Both the position numbers and the translations under genes were made by a program. Positions 14,728-21,430 of a stretch of 32,131 bases of DNA are shown here, piece by piece (the first letter of the stretch is position 1; each line of letters begins with the position of its first letter). Origin of the DNA: Singulisphaera acidiphila DSM 18658 (GTDB taxonomy: Bacteria; Planctomycetota; Planctomycetia; Isosphaerales; Isosphaeraceae); NCBI RefSeq assembly GCF_000242455.2, contig NC_019895.1, positions 1 through 32,131 of the forward strand, given 5' to 3'. The notes under the pieces are model-generated. The model saw only the letters and a program-made list of their open reading frames with translations, was not told where the DNA came from and ran no database searches.

Positions 14728-16218
14728 CTATGCGTCGGCGGCCATCGGCTCGGATGACCGGAGCAGGTTGCGAATAAATTCGCGGCGGCGGATCAACTGC
14801 CCGATGCGTCGCAACGATTCAAAGCCTTCGGCTAATTCGCCTGCCAGGTCGCCAGGCGTGGCCAATGCGTCGGCCTGGGAGTTGATTGCCGCCTGATCTT
14901 CCGGCGATAGCGCTGCGTAATAATCGTCGGCCCTTTGCAGCTCGGCGGCCTCATCCGCTTCCTGCTGCTTCTGGCGGCGCAGGGCTTCGCTGGCCAGCCG
15001 GTCTTTCTTCTTCTTGGCTTCCTCGCGCCGCTGCTTTTCAGCATGTGAAACGAAGGATTTAGGCGCGGCAAAGTCCTTTTTGATGGCTTCGACCAGGTAG
15101 GCCGCCGGTTCGTCGATCTTATCCGGCTTCTTATTGATAGCCCAGGAAACCCGCTCCAACTGGGCCTTTATCCGCTCCTCGGAATAGGCGCTGACCAGCT
15201 CACCGGCGATTTCCGGCGTCACCCCGAAGGCGATCAATTCCGCTTCCAGTTCGCTTACCACCGGCCCGGTAATTTCCAGAGACGATTCCAGCGGCTCGAT
15301 TTCCAGGACGTTGGGGCCGCCGCGTTTGTTGAAAGCGCGGAATTCCGCCCTGGCTTTCGGGCCGGGCATGTAGAGCATGATCCAGTCGGGCTGACCATCG
15401 CGATCAACTGTGTCCTGGTAATCCACCTTGCCGATATAGCCGGATTCCAGATGCGGCTGGATGACCTTGCTCATCTGGGCGCGCGCCCGCTTCCATTCGG
15501 CGTGGCGCATCTGCGGCGCATGGGCGCAGAATTCGGAGTAAACCAGCTTCGCACGCGGTCGGTCGTATTTGAGGGCGGCGTACATCTGGTAGCTGAGCAG
15601 CTCGTAAAAGCGTTGTGGGGCAGGGGGCAGGCTTTTCAGGTAATCATAGTCGAGCGGGCGGGTCATCGCGCCGTTGATTACACGCATAAACACATCGTTG
15701 AGCGTGATGTAAACGCCGTCCGCCTTCTGGCCATTGGGAAGCTTCTCGCCGGTAAAAATCACGCTGTAGCGGGTGAATGCGGCTTCCACGGTGTTTTCAG
15801 TGCCATCGACCTGCTTGTAGCGGGTTTTTGTCGAAATACCGGCGAAAGCGTTCTGGTACAGGGCTTTTTTGACGTCGCTCCGGTTTTTGCCGCTGTCGCA
15901 TAGGCCCAGCTCACGGCAAATATCGCTCAGGCTGCCAAGCTTGAGGAGCCGGGAAATCGGGCGGCGGGCTTCCTCGATCCGGCGGTTGATGATGAGGGTG
16001 TCGAGCTTGTAAGCCAGCGGGCCGGGCTGGCCGTGTTTCTTGCTGTAATCCACCTCCCACCTGGTTTCGCCGCTCCGCTCATCGCCATCGCTGATGCTGA
16101 TCTCGATGTTGCCTTTCCGGGCAAGCCGGTGCATCGGGTAGCGAGTGAAAGCGGTTTCGACACGGATCGTGTTGACCGGCACCAGCTCGGTAGTGGGTTT
16201 TGGATCTGTTTCCATCAT
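14728..16218 (-). CDS. repA: Plasmid replication initiator (496 aa)
   Basis: This is inferred to bind the iterons just upstream and open the origin. The N-terminal two thirds has the alternating helix-strand pattern and the RYPMHRLA, FYELLSYQMYAALK and AEWKRARAQM segments that resemble RepA-type initiators built of two winged-helix domains. The C-terminal 130 residues are highly charged, with a K/R/E-rich helix (AEKQRREEAKKKKDRLASEALRRQKQQEADEAAELQR), perhaps a coiled coil that dimerises or contacts host helicase. The start at 16218 is the first of two adjacent ATG codons. An AT-rich segment and ten iterons follow upstream, which is the strongest argument for the assignment. I cannot place it in a known incompatibility group. 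Confidence 0.82.
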   Translation of the reverse strand: MMETDPKPTTELVPVNTIRVETAFTRYPMHRLARKGNIEISISDGDERSGETRWEVDYSKKHGQPGPLAYKLDTLIINRRIEEARRPISRLLKLGSLSDICRELGLCDSGKNRSDVKKALYQNAFAGISTKTRYKQVDGTENTVEAAFTRYSVIFTGEKLPNGQKADGVYITLNDVFMRVINGAMTRPLDYDYLKSLPPAPQRFYELLSYQMYAALKYDRPRAKLVYSEFCAHAPQMRHAEWKRARAQMSKVIQPHLESGYIGKVDYQDTVDRDGQPDWIMLYMPGPKARAEFRAFNKRGGPNVLEIEPLESSLEITGPVVSELEAELIAFGVTPEIAGELVSAYSEERIKAQLERVSWAINKKPDKIDEPAAYLVEAIKKDFAAPKSFVSHAEKQRREEAKKKKDRLASEALRRQKQQEADEAAELQRADDYYAALSPEDQAAINSQADALATPGDLAGELAEGFESLRRIGQLIRRREFIRNLLRSSEPMAADA

Positions 16219-16365
16219 GTCACTTTCAAAAAAAGCACCAACACGCTGTCTAGTTGTTGTCTTTTAAAGTCTAAGAATTAAGTCTAATAGTCTAGGGCGA
16301 AATGCCGTCGAGATAAAGTAGTTAGTATCAGGTACTTGGAAAAAAATCCAGCACTGATTTAGAAC
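16219..16365. promoter_or_regulatory. AT-rich segment between repA and the iterons
   Basis: About 147 bp, much richer in A/T than its surroundings, with a run of seven A, six A further on, and three copies of AGTCTA (16268-16273, 16281-16286, 16289-16294). It should contain the repA promoter and, by analogy with iteron plasmids, the DNA-unwinding segment. I cannot place a convincing -35/-10 pair. Confidence 0.5.
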
Positions 16366-16708
16366 CTCAAAGTGCCGGATACGTTACCTCAAAGTGCCGG
16401 GTTGGAATCTCAAAGTGCCGGATTTAGAATCTCAAAGTGCCGGATTTGACACCTCAAAGTGCCGGGTTGGAATCTCAAAGTGCCGGATACCGGGCATTTC
16501 CACGCTATTGCGGCCGAATCCCAAAGTGCCGGGACTGGTAAAAGGAGGGTTGAGGCTGAACCTCAAAGTGCCGGGGAGGGCTTTCACGGGGAAAATCTCC
16601 CTTGGCGGGTCGCCATACAACAGGTTACGCGGATTCGCCAGCCGGCAGGGTCGCCGGGAATCCGGATTTGATACCTCAAAGTGCCGGTCTGGAACCCCAA
16701 AGTGCCGG
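16366..16708. repeat. Origin iterons: ten copies of (C/T)CAAAGTGCCGG
   Basis: Thirteen-base copies of C(T/C)CAAAGTGCCGG begin at 16366, 16388, 16409, 16431, 16453, 16474, 16520, 16562, 16675 and 16696. The first six are spaced 21-22 bp, two helical turns. The next two intervals (46 and 42 bp) equal two periods each, and the last pair stands apart by 113 bp and is again spaced 21 bp. The copies at 16520 and 16696 have C in place of T. This is the hallmark of an iteron-controlled vegetative origin; the detached pair could serve copy-number control by coupling. Confidence 0.92.
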
Positions 16709-17039
16709 GTACTGGGCGTTTCCGCAATCTATAAGTCGTCCAATTGTAACGGCTTAGGGTTATTCATAGATCATGAGCTGGCCGAAATCTACCACCTTGG
16801 CCGCGAGTCATTCCCGCAATCAGGTATGCCCGAGCGGCTGCGTCAAAGGTTGGCTGGAGGCGGCCAGCTAGACGCTTCTGACAGGTGACATACCTGCCGG
16901 TGAGGGTGGGTAGGAAAATCGAGGGACATTCACAGCCAGAGAAAGATGAGGCGGTTATGGCGTGGCAGGGAACATTTGAATAGGATGGGTGCAGGCCTGA
17001 CCAGTTCAAGATGATGATCGATCTTGTGAACGGGTACGA
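16709..17039. other. Non-coding region after the iterons
   Basis: No supported gene. TTATTCATA near 16758 resembles a DnaA box with mismatches. ATGATCGAT occurs at 17014 and again near 17041. A plus-strand open frame ending at 16888 has a protein-like end but no start codon outside the iterons, so I do not annotate it. Confidence 0.35.
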
Positions 17040-17225
17040 TTATGATCGATATGAATCGCGCGATGGCGCAGTCACGCGACCGATGCCGCGTAGCAACGGC
17101 TCATAGCCCGATTGCAGGGCGTAGCTGGTGTGCAGGGCCGTGGCGTCGGGGACGCCGGGTGCATCCATCCTCAGCCTGCGGTGGAATTCGATTTCCAGGG
17201 TAAAGAGCTGTTCCAGCGGCGGCAT
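17040..17225 (-). CDS. Small protein, unknown function (61 aa)
   Basis: This is a 61-residue protein beginning MPPLEQLFTLEIEFHRRLRMD, with a predicted amphipathic first helix and no signal peptide. The case for a real gene is a good ribosome binding site (GGGAGG) at suitable spacing before the ATG and a balanced composition. I do not recognise it. It stands alone between the origin region and the accessory segment and could be an incidental frame. Confidence 0.4.
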   Translation of the reverse strand: MPPLEQLFTLEIEFHRRLRMDAPGVPDATALHTSYALQSGYEPLLRGIGRVTAPSRDSYRS

Positions 17226-17422
17226 GACCAGCCTCCCGGCGTTCGTCGGCGATCTGTATGGCTGGCCAGTATAACGCTATCGGTACGGGCGTCCAGTAAG
17301 CGGGGAAATTCAGGTATGGGCAATCGAGCCTTGCCGGGGTATCGGATTGGTGGTAATCGTCGGCCAAGCAACCTATAGATGGGGAAATCATTGCCGATCC
17401 CAGCGAAAGCCTGTTGGAGCGG

Positions 17423-17542
17423 ATGGAACCGCCCGCCAGATGGGCCATGATCGGCGGGATGGTCGGTTGGGCAAGTGTGCTGGGTGGAAATAATCCCATT
17501 TTGGCAACTTTTGGATTGATCGGTCGCAAGCCGTGGGTTTGA
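17423..17542 (+). CDS. Possible small membrane protein or gene remnant (39 aa)
   Basis: The reading MEPPARWAMIGGMVGWAS... gives one hydrophobic helix followed by a short basic end (GRKPWV). The frame is open upstream to 17357 (reading ...DGEIIADPSESLLERMEPPARW) without a normal start, so this may be the surviving 3' end of a longer gene. GGAG lies close before the ATG at 17423. It is 67 bp upstream of the exported protein at 17610. Confidence is low. Apart from this frame, 17226-17609 shows nothing I can name. Confidence 0.27.
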   Translation: MEPPARWAMIGGMVGWASVLGGNNPILATFGLIGRKPWV

Positions 17543-17609
17543 ATAGGGCAATCTTATTCCGACGTGCGAGTAAGAATCAAATCATCCCTGTCTCAAGAGG
17601 GCGGCTTCA

Positions 17610-18176
17610 ATGCGACGCAATGCATGGAATGTTCTAGCTATCATTACTTTTGTTGTATCCCAAGGCGCGATCGTTTCAGCCGATGAATGGCTTGGGATGA
17701 AGGAAAAATCAGAGGGACACACTAGGGCAAAAGGTAATGTGGAGTACCGTGAGGAGACAAGGGCAGGCAAAGAATTCGTAGTCATTAAAGTGAATGTGTG
17801 GACTAAGGTTTCTGGACAGGGGAAAACTGGTCGAGGACATGCTATCTACACTGTGTGGAAGGCTGATGGAACACCATACAAGATTATCGATTCGCGAAAA
17901 TATGCTTCAACAGGCCTTACCGATAGCTCAAACGAAAATCACAATGAGACAGAAGTACGTTTTCTAAAAGATTCATACTTCGGTAATTTTGACACGGATG
18001 AATTAGATGTGTTCGCTGAAGATAAGGGCGGGGTGCCAACTAGCACCTCAGACCTTGCCAAATGGATTAAAGAAGTGGCTGGGCCAGAGATCGACAAAGC
18101 CCGGTTGGATGTTATGAAGGCTGCGGCAGGGACTATCAAGGAAGGCACAAACTGGATTGTCAGGAAAAAGAAATAG
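17610..18176 (+). CDS. Exported protein, first of a tandem paralogous pair (188 aa)
   Basis: A signal peptide of about 24 residues ends before ADEW. The mature protein reads as a beta-rich N-terminal domain with the run GHTRAKGNVEYRE, VIKVNVWTKV and GRGHAIYTVWKADG. A helical C-terminal part ends in NWIVRKKK. There are no cysteines in the mature part and no catalytic motif I recognise. GAGGGCGG precedes the ATG at 17610. The gene is clearly poorer in G+C than the plasmid backbone around it, a sign of separate origin. A paralogue follows at 18472 with about half its residues identical. Possible roles include a periplasmic or surface binding protein; none can be chosen. Confidence 0.75.
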   Translation: MRRNAWNVLAIITFVVSQGAIVSADEWLGMKEKSEGHTRAKGNVEYREETRAGKEFVVIKVNVWTKVSGQGKTGRGHAIYTVWKADGTPYKIIDSRKYASTGLTDSSNENHNETEVRFLKDSYFGNFDTDELDVFAEDKGGVPTSTSDLAKWIKEVAGPEIDKARLDVMKAAAGTIKEGTNWIVRKKK

Positions 18177-18273
18177 AGATTTGCGGTATTCGATAGAGTA
18201 AGCAGATTGGTTTTTCGCGATATATCGCTGTGTCGTGCATGAGCCGCCGTGTCGTTCGATTCATGAGAGCGAC

Positions 18274-18295
18274 CCGACGGCATTTCAGCCGTCGG
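18274..18295. terminator. Perfect 8-bp hairpin between the paralogous genes
   Basis: CCGACGGC, loop ATTTCA, GCCGTCGG. It lies 98 bp after the first exported-protein gene, in a 295-bp spacer that otherwise shows only the leader of the second gene. There is no T run, so it is a weak terminator call. Confidence 0.4.
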
Positions 18296-18471
18296 TAAGT
18301 AGGCGATTTGTCCAAGCGGGATACCGAGCGGGGATGATAGACTCCGTCGGCCGCCGTAGGTAATTGCGAGTATCCTGCTAGTAGAAGATGAGGCTGCAAA
18401 TCAACTCAGTATTTTTGATAAGCCTCGGTCGCACTCGATTTTATCCGTGGCTCAACAACGGGAGTTTTATC

Positions 18472-19023
18472 ATGCTTCGCATCGCATCATTTTGGATGGT
18501 AGCCGTAGCTTTGCTGACAGCTTTCACCTCTGACGTGAAGGCGGACGAGTGGTTTGGAATGAAAGAAGAATCGCGAGGTCACACCAGAGCAAAAGGGAAC
18601 GTAGAATACCGAGAAGATGGGAACGACGTTGTTATCAAGGTAAATGTGTGGACAAAAGTGCGTGGAAGATCACGGACTGGGAGAGGTCATGCTATTTATA
18701 CAATTTTTAAAGCCGATGGGCAAGTTTACCGTACAATTGATGCAAGAAAGTATGCGTCAACAAATGTTTCGCAAAATGAGCGGGAGCGGGACAGCTCCAC
18801 CGAGGTGAGGATTCCTAAGGCGGAATTTAATAGTAGTCTGGATACTGATGAGTTGCTTGTATTTGCTGAGGAGAAAGGTGGCATGCCAAATAATATTAAC
18901 GACATGAGAAATTGGCTTAAAAGTTTCAGTAATGAGATTGATAAAGCAGTTTCTGATGTGTCAAAATCAGCAGTTGGCTCTGTTAAAGAAGGGGGGAATT
19001 GGATTGTAAAGAAGAGGCGATAG
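18472..19023 (+). CDS. Exported protein, second of the tandem pair (183 aa)
   Basis: This is a paralogue of the 17610 product, aligning over the whole mature length. Shared blocks include ADEW-GMKE, GHTRAKGNVEYRE, VIKVNVWTKV, TGRGHAIYT, KYAST, DTDEL and the end NWIV-K. The signal peptide is different in sequence but equally clear (cleavage near VKA-DEW). GGGAG precedes the ATG at 18472 at good spacing; the longer frame from 18388 is not supported. It is G+C-poor like its partner. Each gene has its own ribosome binding site and a long spacer between them, so they may be transcribed separately. An ancient duplication followed by divergence is the simplest reading. Confidence 0.78.
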   Translation: MLRIASFWMVAVALLTAFTSDVKADEWFGMKEESRGHTRAKGNVEYREDGNDVVIKVNVWTKVRGRSRTGRGHAIYTIFKADGQVYRTIDARKYASTNVSQNERERDSSTEVRIPKAEFNSSLDTDELLVFAEEKGGMPNNINDMRNWLKSFSNEIDKAVSDVSKSAVGSVKEGGNWIVKKRR

Positions 19024-19065
19024 ATTGAGCAACCGCTGAATGATTGTTAGGATTGTGATGGAATG

Positions 19066-20031
19066 TTAAATTGCAATACGCTCGACTTCGTCGAGCGTAA
19101 TCTGGTCGTTGGTGCGGTCATAGAGCTTGGTCGTCTTCGGTGATTCGTGGTTGGCGATTTGCTGCGCCTTCTCGATGGTGCCGCCGTTTTCGAGGTAGGC
19201 GGTGATACCGGTGGCCCGGAAGGTGTGGTTGCACGTCGATGCGTCCAAGCCGGCGGCGATGGCTCGGCGCTTCACCATGTCGAGAGCGTTCCGCGCGACC
19301 AGAGGGCGACTGGTCAGCGTTCGCTGCCGATTGATCGAGCGGAAGAGGGTTGATTTCTTATCACCAGCGATGCCCGCCGCCTCGATGTAGGCATCTAAGT
19401 AATGCTCGGCGTTGTGGTGGGCGGGCACCTCATGCCGCTTGCCGCCTTTCTCATGGAGGCGGAACCAAGCCCGGCGGCCCTCGGTGTAATAATCCTCGAC
19501 CTTCAAGGCGAGGGCGGCACCGACGCGCGCGAAGCTATAGACCATGACGGCGATCAACGCCCGGTCGCGGAGGCCGATTACAGTGCTGATGTCGATGCTG
19601 TCGAGTAATTGGCGGGCTTCGTCGGCGGTGAGCACCGGCGTCTTGCCGCGCTTGACGCTGTGCTTGGGGCCGCGAACCGAGGCGGCCGGGTTGAAACGGA
19701 TGACACCGCCGCTGGTCAGCCAATCGAAGCACATGCGGATGGCGGCCAGGTGCTGCTTCACCGTCGGGGCCGATTTGGTGACAGTCAGCTGCTCGATGTA
19801 GGCGGCGACGTGCACCGGCTCGATGGCGGGCAGCGAAAGCCGATGCTGCTCACACCAGGCGAAAAAGTCGGCGATCGCCCGGCCGTAGGCTTTCCGCGTG
19901 TTCTTATTGCGGATGGTGGCGGTGAGGAATTCAACGAACCGGCGGCCGGCATGCTCGCCAGCGTCGGCGATGACGGCGGGCAGGATAAGGCCGCTGCTGG
20001 GCCTGGTGATTTCGATCTGATGGCCGCTCAT
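19066..20031 (-). CDS. Tyrosine recombinase / integrase (321 aa)
   Basis: This is a site-specific recombinase of the phage-integrase/XerD type. Residues about 28-115 form the SAM-like core-binding domain (NTRKAYGRAIADFFAWC). The catalytic domain carries R169 (FARVGAAL), a lysine in EKGGKRH (195 or 198), H269-x-x-R272 (HTFRATG), H295 (NHESPKTT) and the nucleophile Y304 (LYDR), so all six expected residues are present. The length is typical of XerC/D-like enzymes and close to Cre. Its start overlaps the stop of the upstream gene by ATGA. An inverted repeat of recombination-site shape lies about 450 bp upstream of its start at 20479-20512. It could resolve plasmid multimers or have brought in the accessory segment. 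Confidence 0.92.
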   Translation of the reverse strand: MSGHQIEITRPSSGLILPAVIADAGEHAGRRFVEFLTATIRNKNTRKAYGRAIADFFAWCEQHRLSLPAIEPVHVAAYIEQLTVTKSAPTVKQHLAAIRMCFDWLTSGGVIRFNPAASVRGPKHSVKRGKTPVLTADEARQLLDSIDISTVIGLRDRALIAVMVYSFARVGAALALKVEDYYTEGRRAWFRLHEKGGKRHEVPAHHNAEHYLDAYIEAAGIAGDKKSTLFRSINRQRTLTSRPLVARNALDMVKRRAIAAGLDASTCNHTFRATGITAYLENGGTIEKAQQIANHESPKTTKLYDRTNDQITLDEVERIAI

Positions 20032-20450
20032 AGTGACTCGAATCCTGGCCAGTTACCAAGGCGTTGCTTTGTTTCCTCAGGATGCTGGTGGTGATCGTTC
20101 ACTTGACCGTTGGTGGACGTAGAATAATCATAAGTCACGTCTTGACGGACACTTCCGCCACCAAGTATCGCAGTGTATTCATAACGGTAGGTTTTATGAA
20201 GTGGATCTCCACTGGCAGTTGTTGCACTGATAATTTGCTCGACGGCAAAACCACCAGCACCTAAACCACTCCCTGCCACCTGCACGGTAGTTCGGCCTGG
20301 ATAATCGGGCGGCAGAACGCTGTCCCGCACGTATTCGGGGACGGTATGAATGGTTCCTAACACCATCCGCCCAAATGCCTCGGTATGGGCTTGGCTATCG
20401 ATCGGAATGGCCCGAGAACTTTTGATCTGTGTTGGTTTCTCTTTTGACAT
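20028..20450 (-). CDS. Unknown protein coupled to the recombinase (140 aa)
   Basis: This is a soluble protein with no recognisable family. The N-terminal third is polar (SKEKPTQIKSSRAIPIDSQAHTEAFGRMVLG). The centre is glycine-rich and strand-forming (VQVAGSGLGAGGFAVEQI), and the end is rich in histidine and asparagine. The start could be 20450 or 20459; neither has a clear ribosome binding site. The stop overlaps the recombinase start by ATGA, so the two are made together. A recombination directionality factor or accessory protein would fit the position, but these are usually smaller and basic, so this is speculation. Confidence 0.55.
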   Translation of the reverse strand: MSKEKPTQIKSSRAIPIDSQAHTEAFGRMVLGTIHTVPEYVRDSVLPPDYPGRTTVQVAGSGLGAGGFAVEQIISATTASGDPLHKTYRYEYTAILGGGSVRQDVTYDYSTSTNGQVNDHHQHPEETKQRLGNWPGFESL

Positions 20451-20478
20451 GGCATGCACGCACGCATCGAGTTGGGTG

Positions 20479-20512
20479 TTGGTATCCGATAATCCCCTTT
20501 ATCGGATACCAA
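20479..20512. repeat. loxP-shaped site: 13-bp inverted repeats with 8-bp asymmetric spacer
   Basis: TTGGTATCCGATA (20479-20491), spacer ATCCCCTT, TATCGGATACCAA (20500-20512). The arms are perfect. The 13-8-13 layout is that of loxP, and the general form is that of tyrosine-recombinase core sites. It lies just upstream of the recombinase operon. It could equally be an operator for that operon. Confidence 0.55.
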
Positions 20513-20594
20513 ACGAGGGCAGGGGAGTCAAGCGGCAAATTGGCGATAATGGACGACATGGGTGTTCTGCGGGCTTTGTCGTACGGAAACAGTG

Positions 20595-20623
20595 TTGACA
20601 TATGTACACTCTTATGGCACAAT
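20595..20623 (+). promoter_or_regulatory. Promoter of the toxin-antitoxin operon with overlapping palindrome
   Basis: TTGACA (20595-20600), 17 bases, CACAAT (20618-20623), which matches the -35 perfectly and the -10 at four of six. The palindrome ACATATGT (20598-20605) overlaps the -35 and is a plausible operator for autorepression by the antitoxin. The antitoxin ATG follows at 20660. Confidence 0.6.
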
Positions 20624-20659
20624 CGAAAACAATCCAGTGTAACCAACTATGTGCAAATT

Positions 20660-20938
20660 ATGCAGACGCTCGACAAGTCACATGAAACCTTCCGTGCCCG
20701 CATCGACCCGGCAGGCCGGGTTCTGATCCCCGCCACCACCCGGCACCGGCTGGGCATCGACCAGGGCGATGAATTGATCGTCGAGGTGGATGATCGCGGG
20801 ATCCACATCACCACGGCGCAGCAAGCCGTAAAGGAAGTTCAGGCATTCTTCTCGGACATCAAGCCGACCAGCGGCCTGCTGTCGGAAGAATTGATCCGCG
20901 ACCGCCGCGAGGAAGCAGAGCGGGAAAGTCGTGGTTGA
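20660..20938 (+). CDS. vapB: AbrB/SpoVT-type antitoxin (92 aa)
   Basis: This is the antitoxin of a VapBC-type pair. Residues about 10-50 (FRARIDPAGRVLIPATTRHRLGIDQGDELIVEVDDRGIHI) are a textbook AbrB-like swapped-hairpin DNA-binding domain. The C-terminal half is acidic and helical and would wrap the toxin. I chose the ATG at 20660, 37 bases after the promoter, because the longer upstream frame would cross the promoter and the inverted repeat; the ribosome binding site is weak. The stop overlaps the toxin start, so the two are translated together. The pair would stabilise the plasmid by killing or stalling cells that lose it. Confidence 0.85.
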   Translation: MQTLDKSHETFRARIDPAGRVLIPATTRHRLGIDQGDELIVEVDDRGIHITTAQQAVKEVQAFFSDIKPTSGLLSEELIRDRREEAERESRG

Positions 20939-21314
20939 GACGGTTCTTGACGCCTCGGCGCTCATCGCCTTTTTGCGTAATGAACCGGGAGCGGATAAGG
21001 TTGCCGCCGTGCTCGCCTCCTCCTGCATGTCGGCGGTGAACCTGGGGGAAACGATCGGTAAACTGGTCGAATATGGCAAACCGCTCGATGAGGTTGCCTA
21101 TCAGATCGAACGCCTCCACATCGCCATCATTCCCTTCGATGGGGAACAGGCGAAAATCCTGGCTTCGCTTTGGAAGATCACCCGGCCGGTCGGCCTATCG
21201 TTGGCGGATCGGGCGTGCCTTGCCCTGGGCTTGAAACGGCAATTACCCGTAATGACAACGGATCGGGATTGGTCGAAGGTCGATGTCGGTGTGAAGGTGG
21301 AACAAATTCGATGA
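20931..21314 (+). CDS. vapC: VapC-type PIN-domain toxin (127 aa)
   Basis: This is a probable ribonuclease toxin. The acidic PIN active-site residues are all visible: D7 (VLDASAL), E40 (NLGETI), D93 (LADRACL) and the TTDRDW motif with D111 and D113. The length is typical of VapC. It begins with GTG at 20931, overlapping the antitoxin stop. VapC toxins cut tRNA or rRNA loops; which RNA this one cuts cannot be read from the sequence. A tiny frame overlaps its stop by ATGA. Confidence 0.88.
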   Translation: MVETVLDASALIAFLRNEPGADKVAAVLASSCMSAVNLGETIGKLVEYGKPLDEVAYQIERLHIAIIPFDGEQAKILASLWKITRPVGLSLADRACLALGLKRQLPVMTTDRDWSKVDVGVKVEQIR

Positions 21315-21415
21315 CCGGTAAGGACGTGGCAAAACGACCGCAAGAGATGTCCGCGAAACCGCGAGAAGCGACTGGCGCGTCGGCCGCTATGTTCGATGAC
21401 GAAATTGTCGAATAG
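21311..21415 (+). CDS. Possible tiny gene coupled to vapC (34 aa)
   Basis: The ATG overlaps the vapC stop as ATGA and opens a 34-codon frame (MTGKDVAKRPQEMSAKPREATG...DDEIVE), a polar peptide with a basic first half and acidic end. The overlap suggests translational coupling, but the length makes chance likely. Confidence 0.25.
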   Translation: MTGKDVAKRPQEMSAKPREATGASAAMFDDEIVE

Positions 21416-21430
21416 AACTTTGATAATTGA

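Noticed and set aside
16366..16708. CRISPR array
   Set aside because: The repeats are only 13 bp with 8-9 bp gaps and lie upstream of a replication initiator; they are iterons. No cas genes other than a stand-alone Cas4-like pair are present.
16394..16888. Plus-strand open frame whose end reads HELAEIYHLGRESFPQSG
   Set aside because: The frame runs through the iterons and has no usable start codon or ribosome binding site near the protein-like part; possibly a gene remnant at most.
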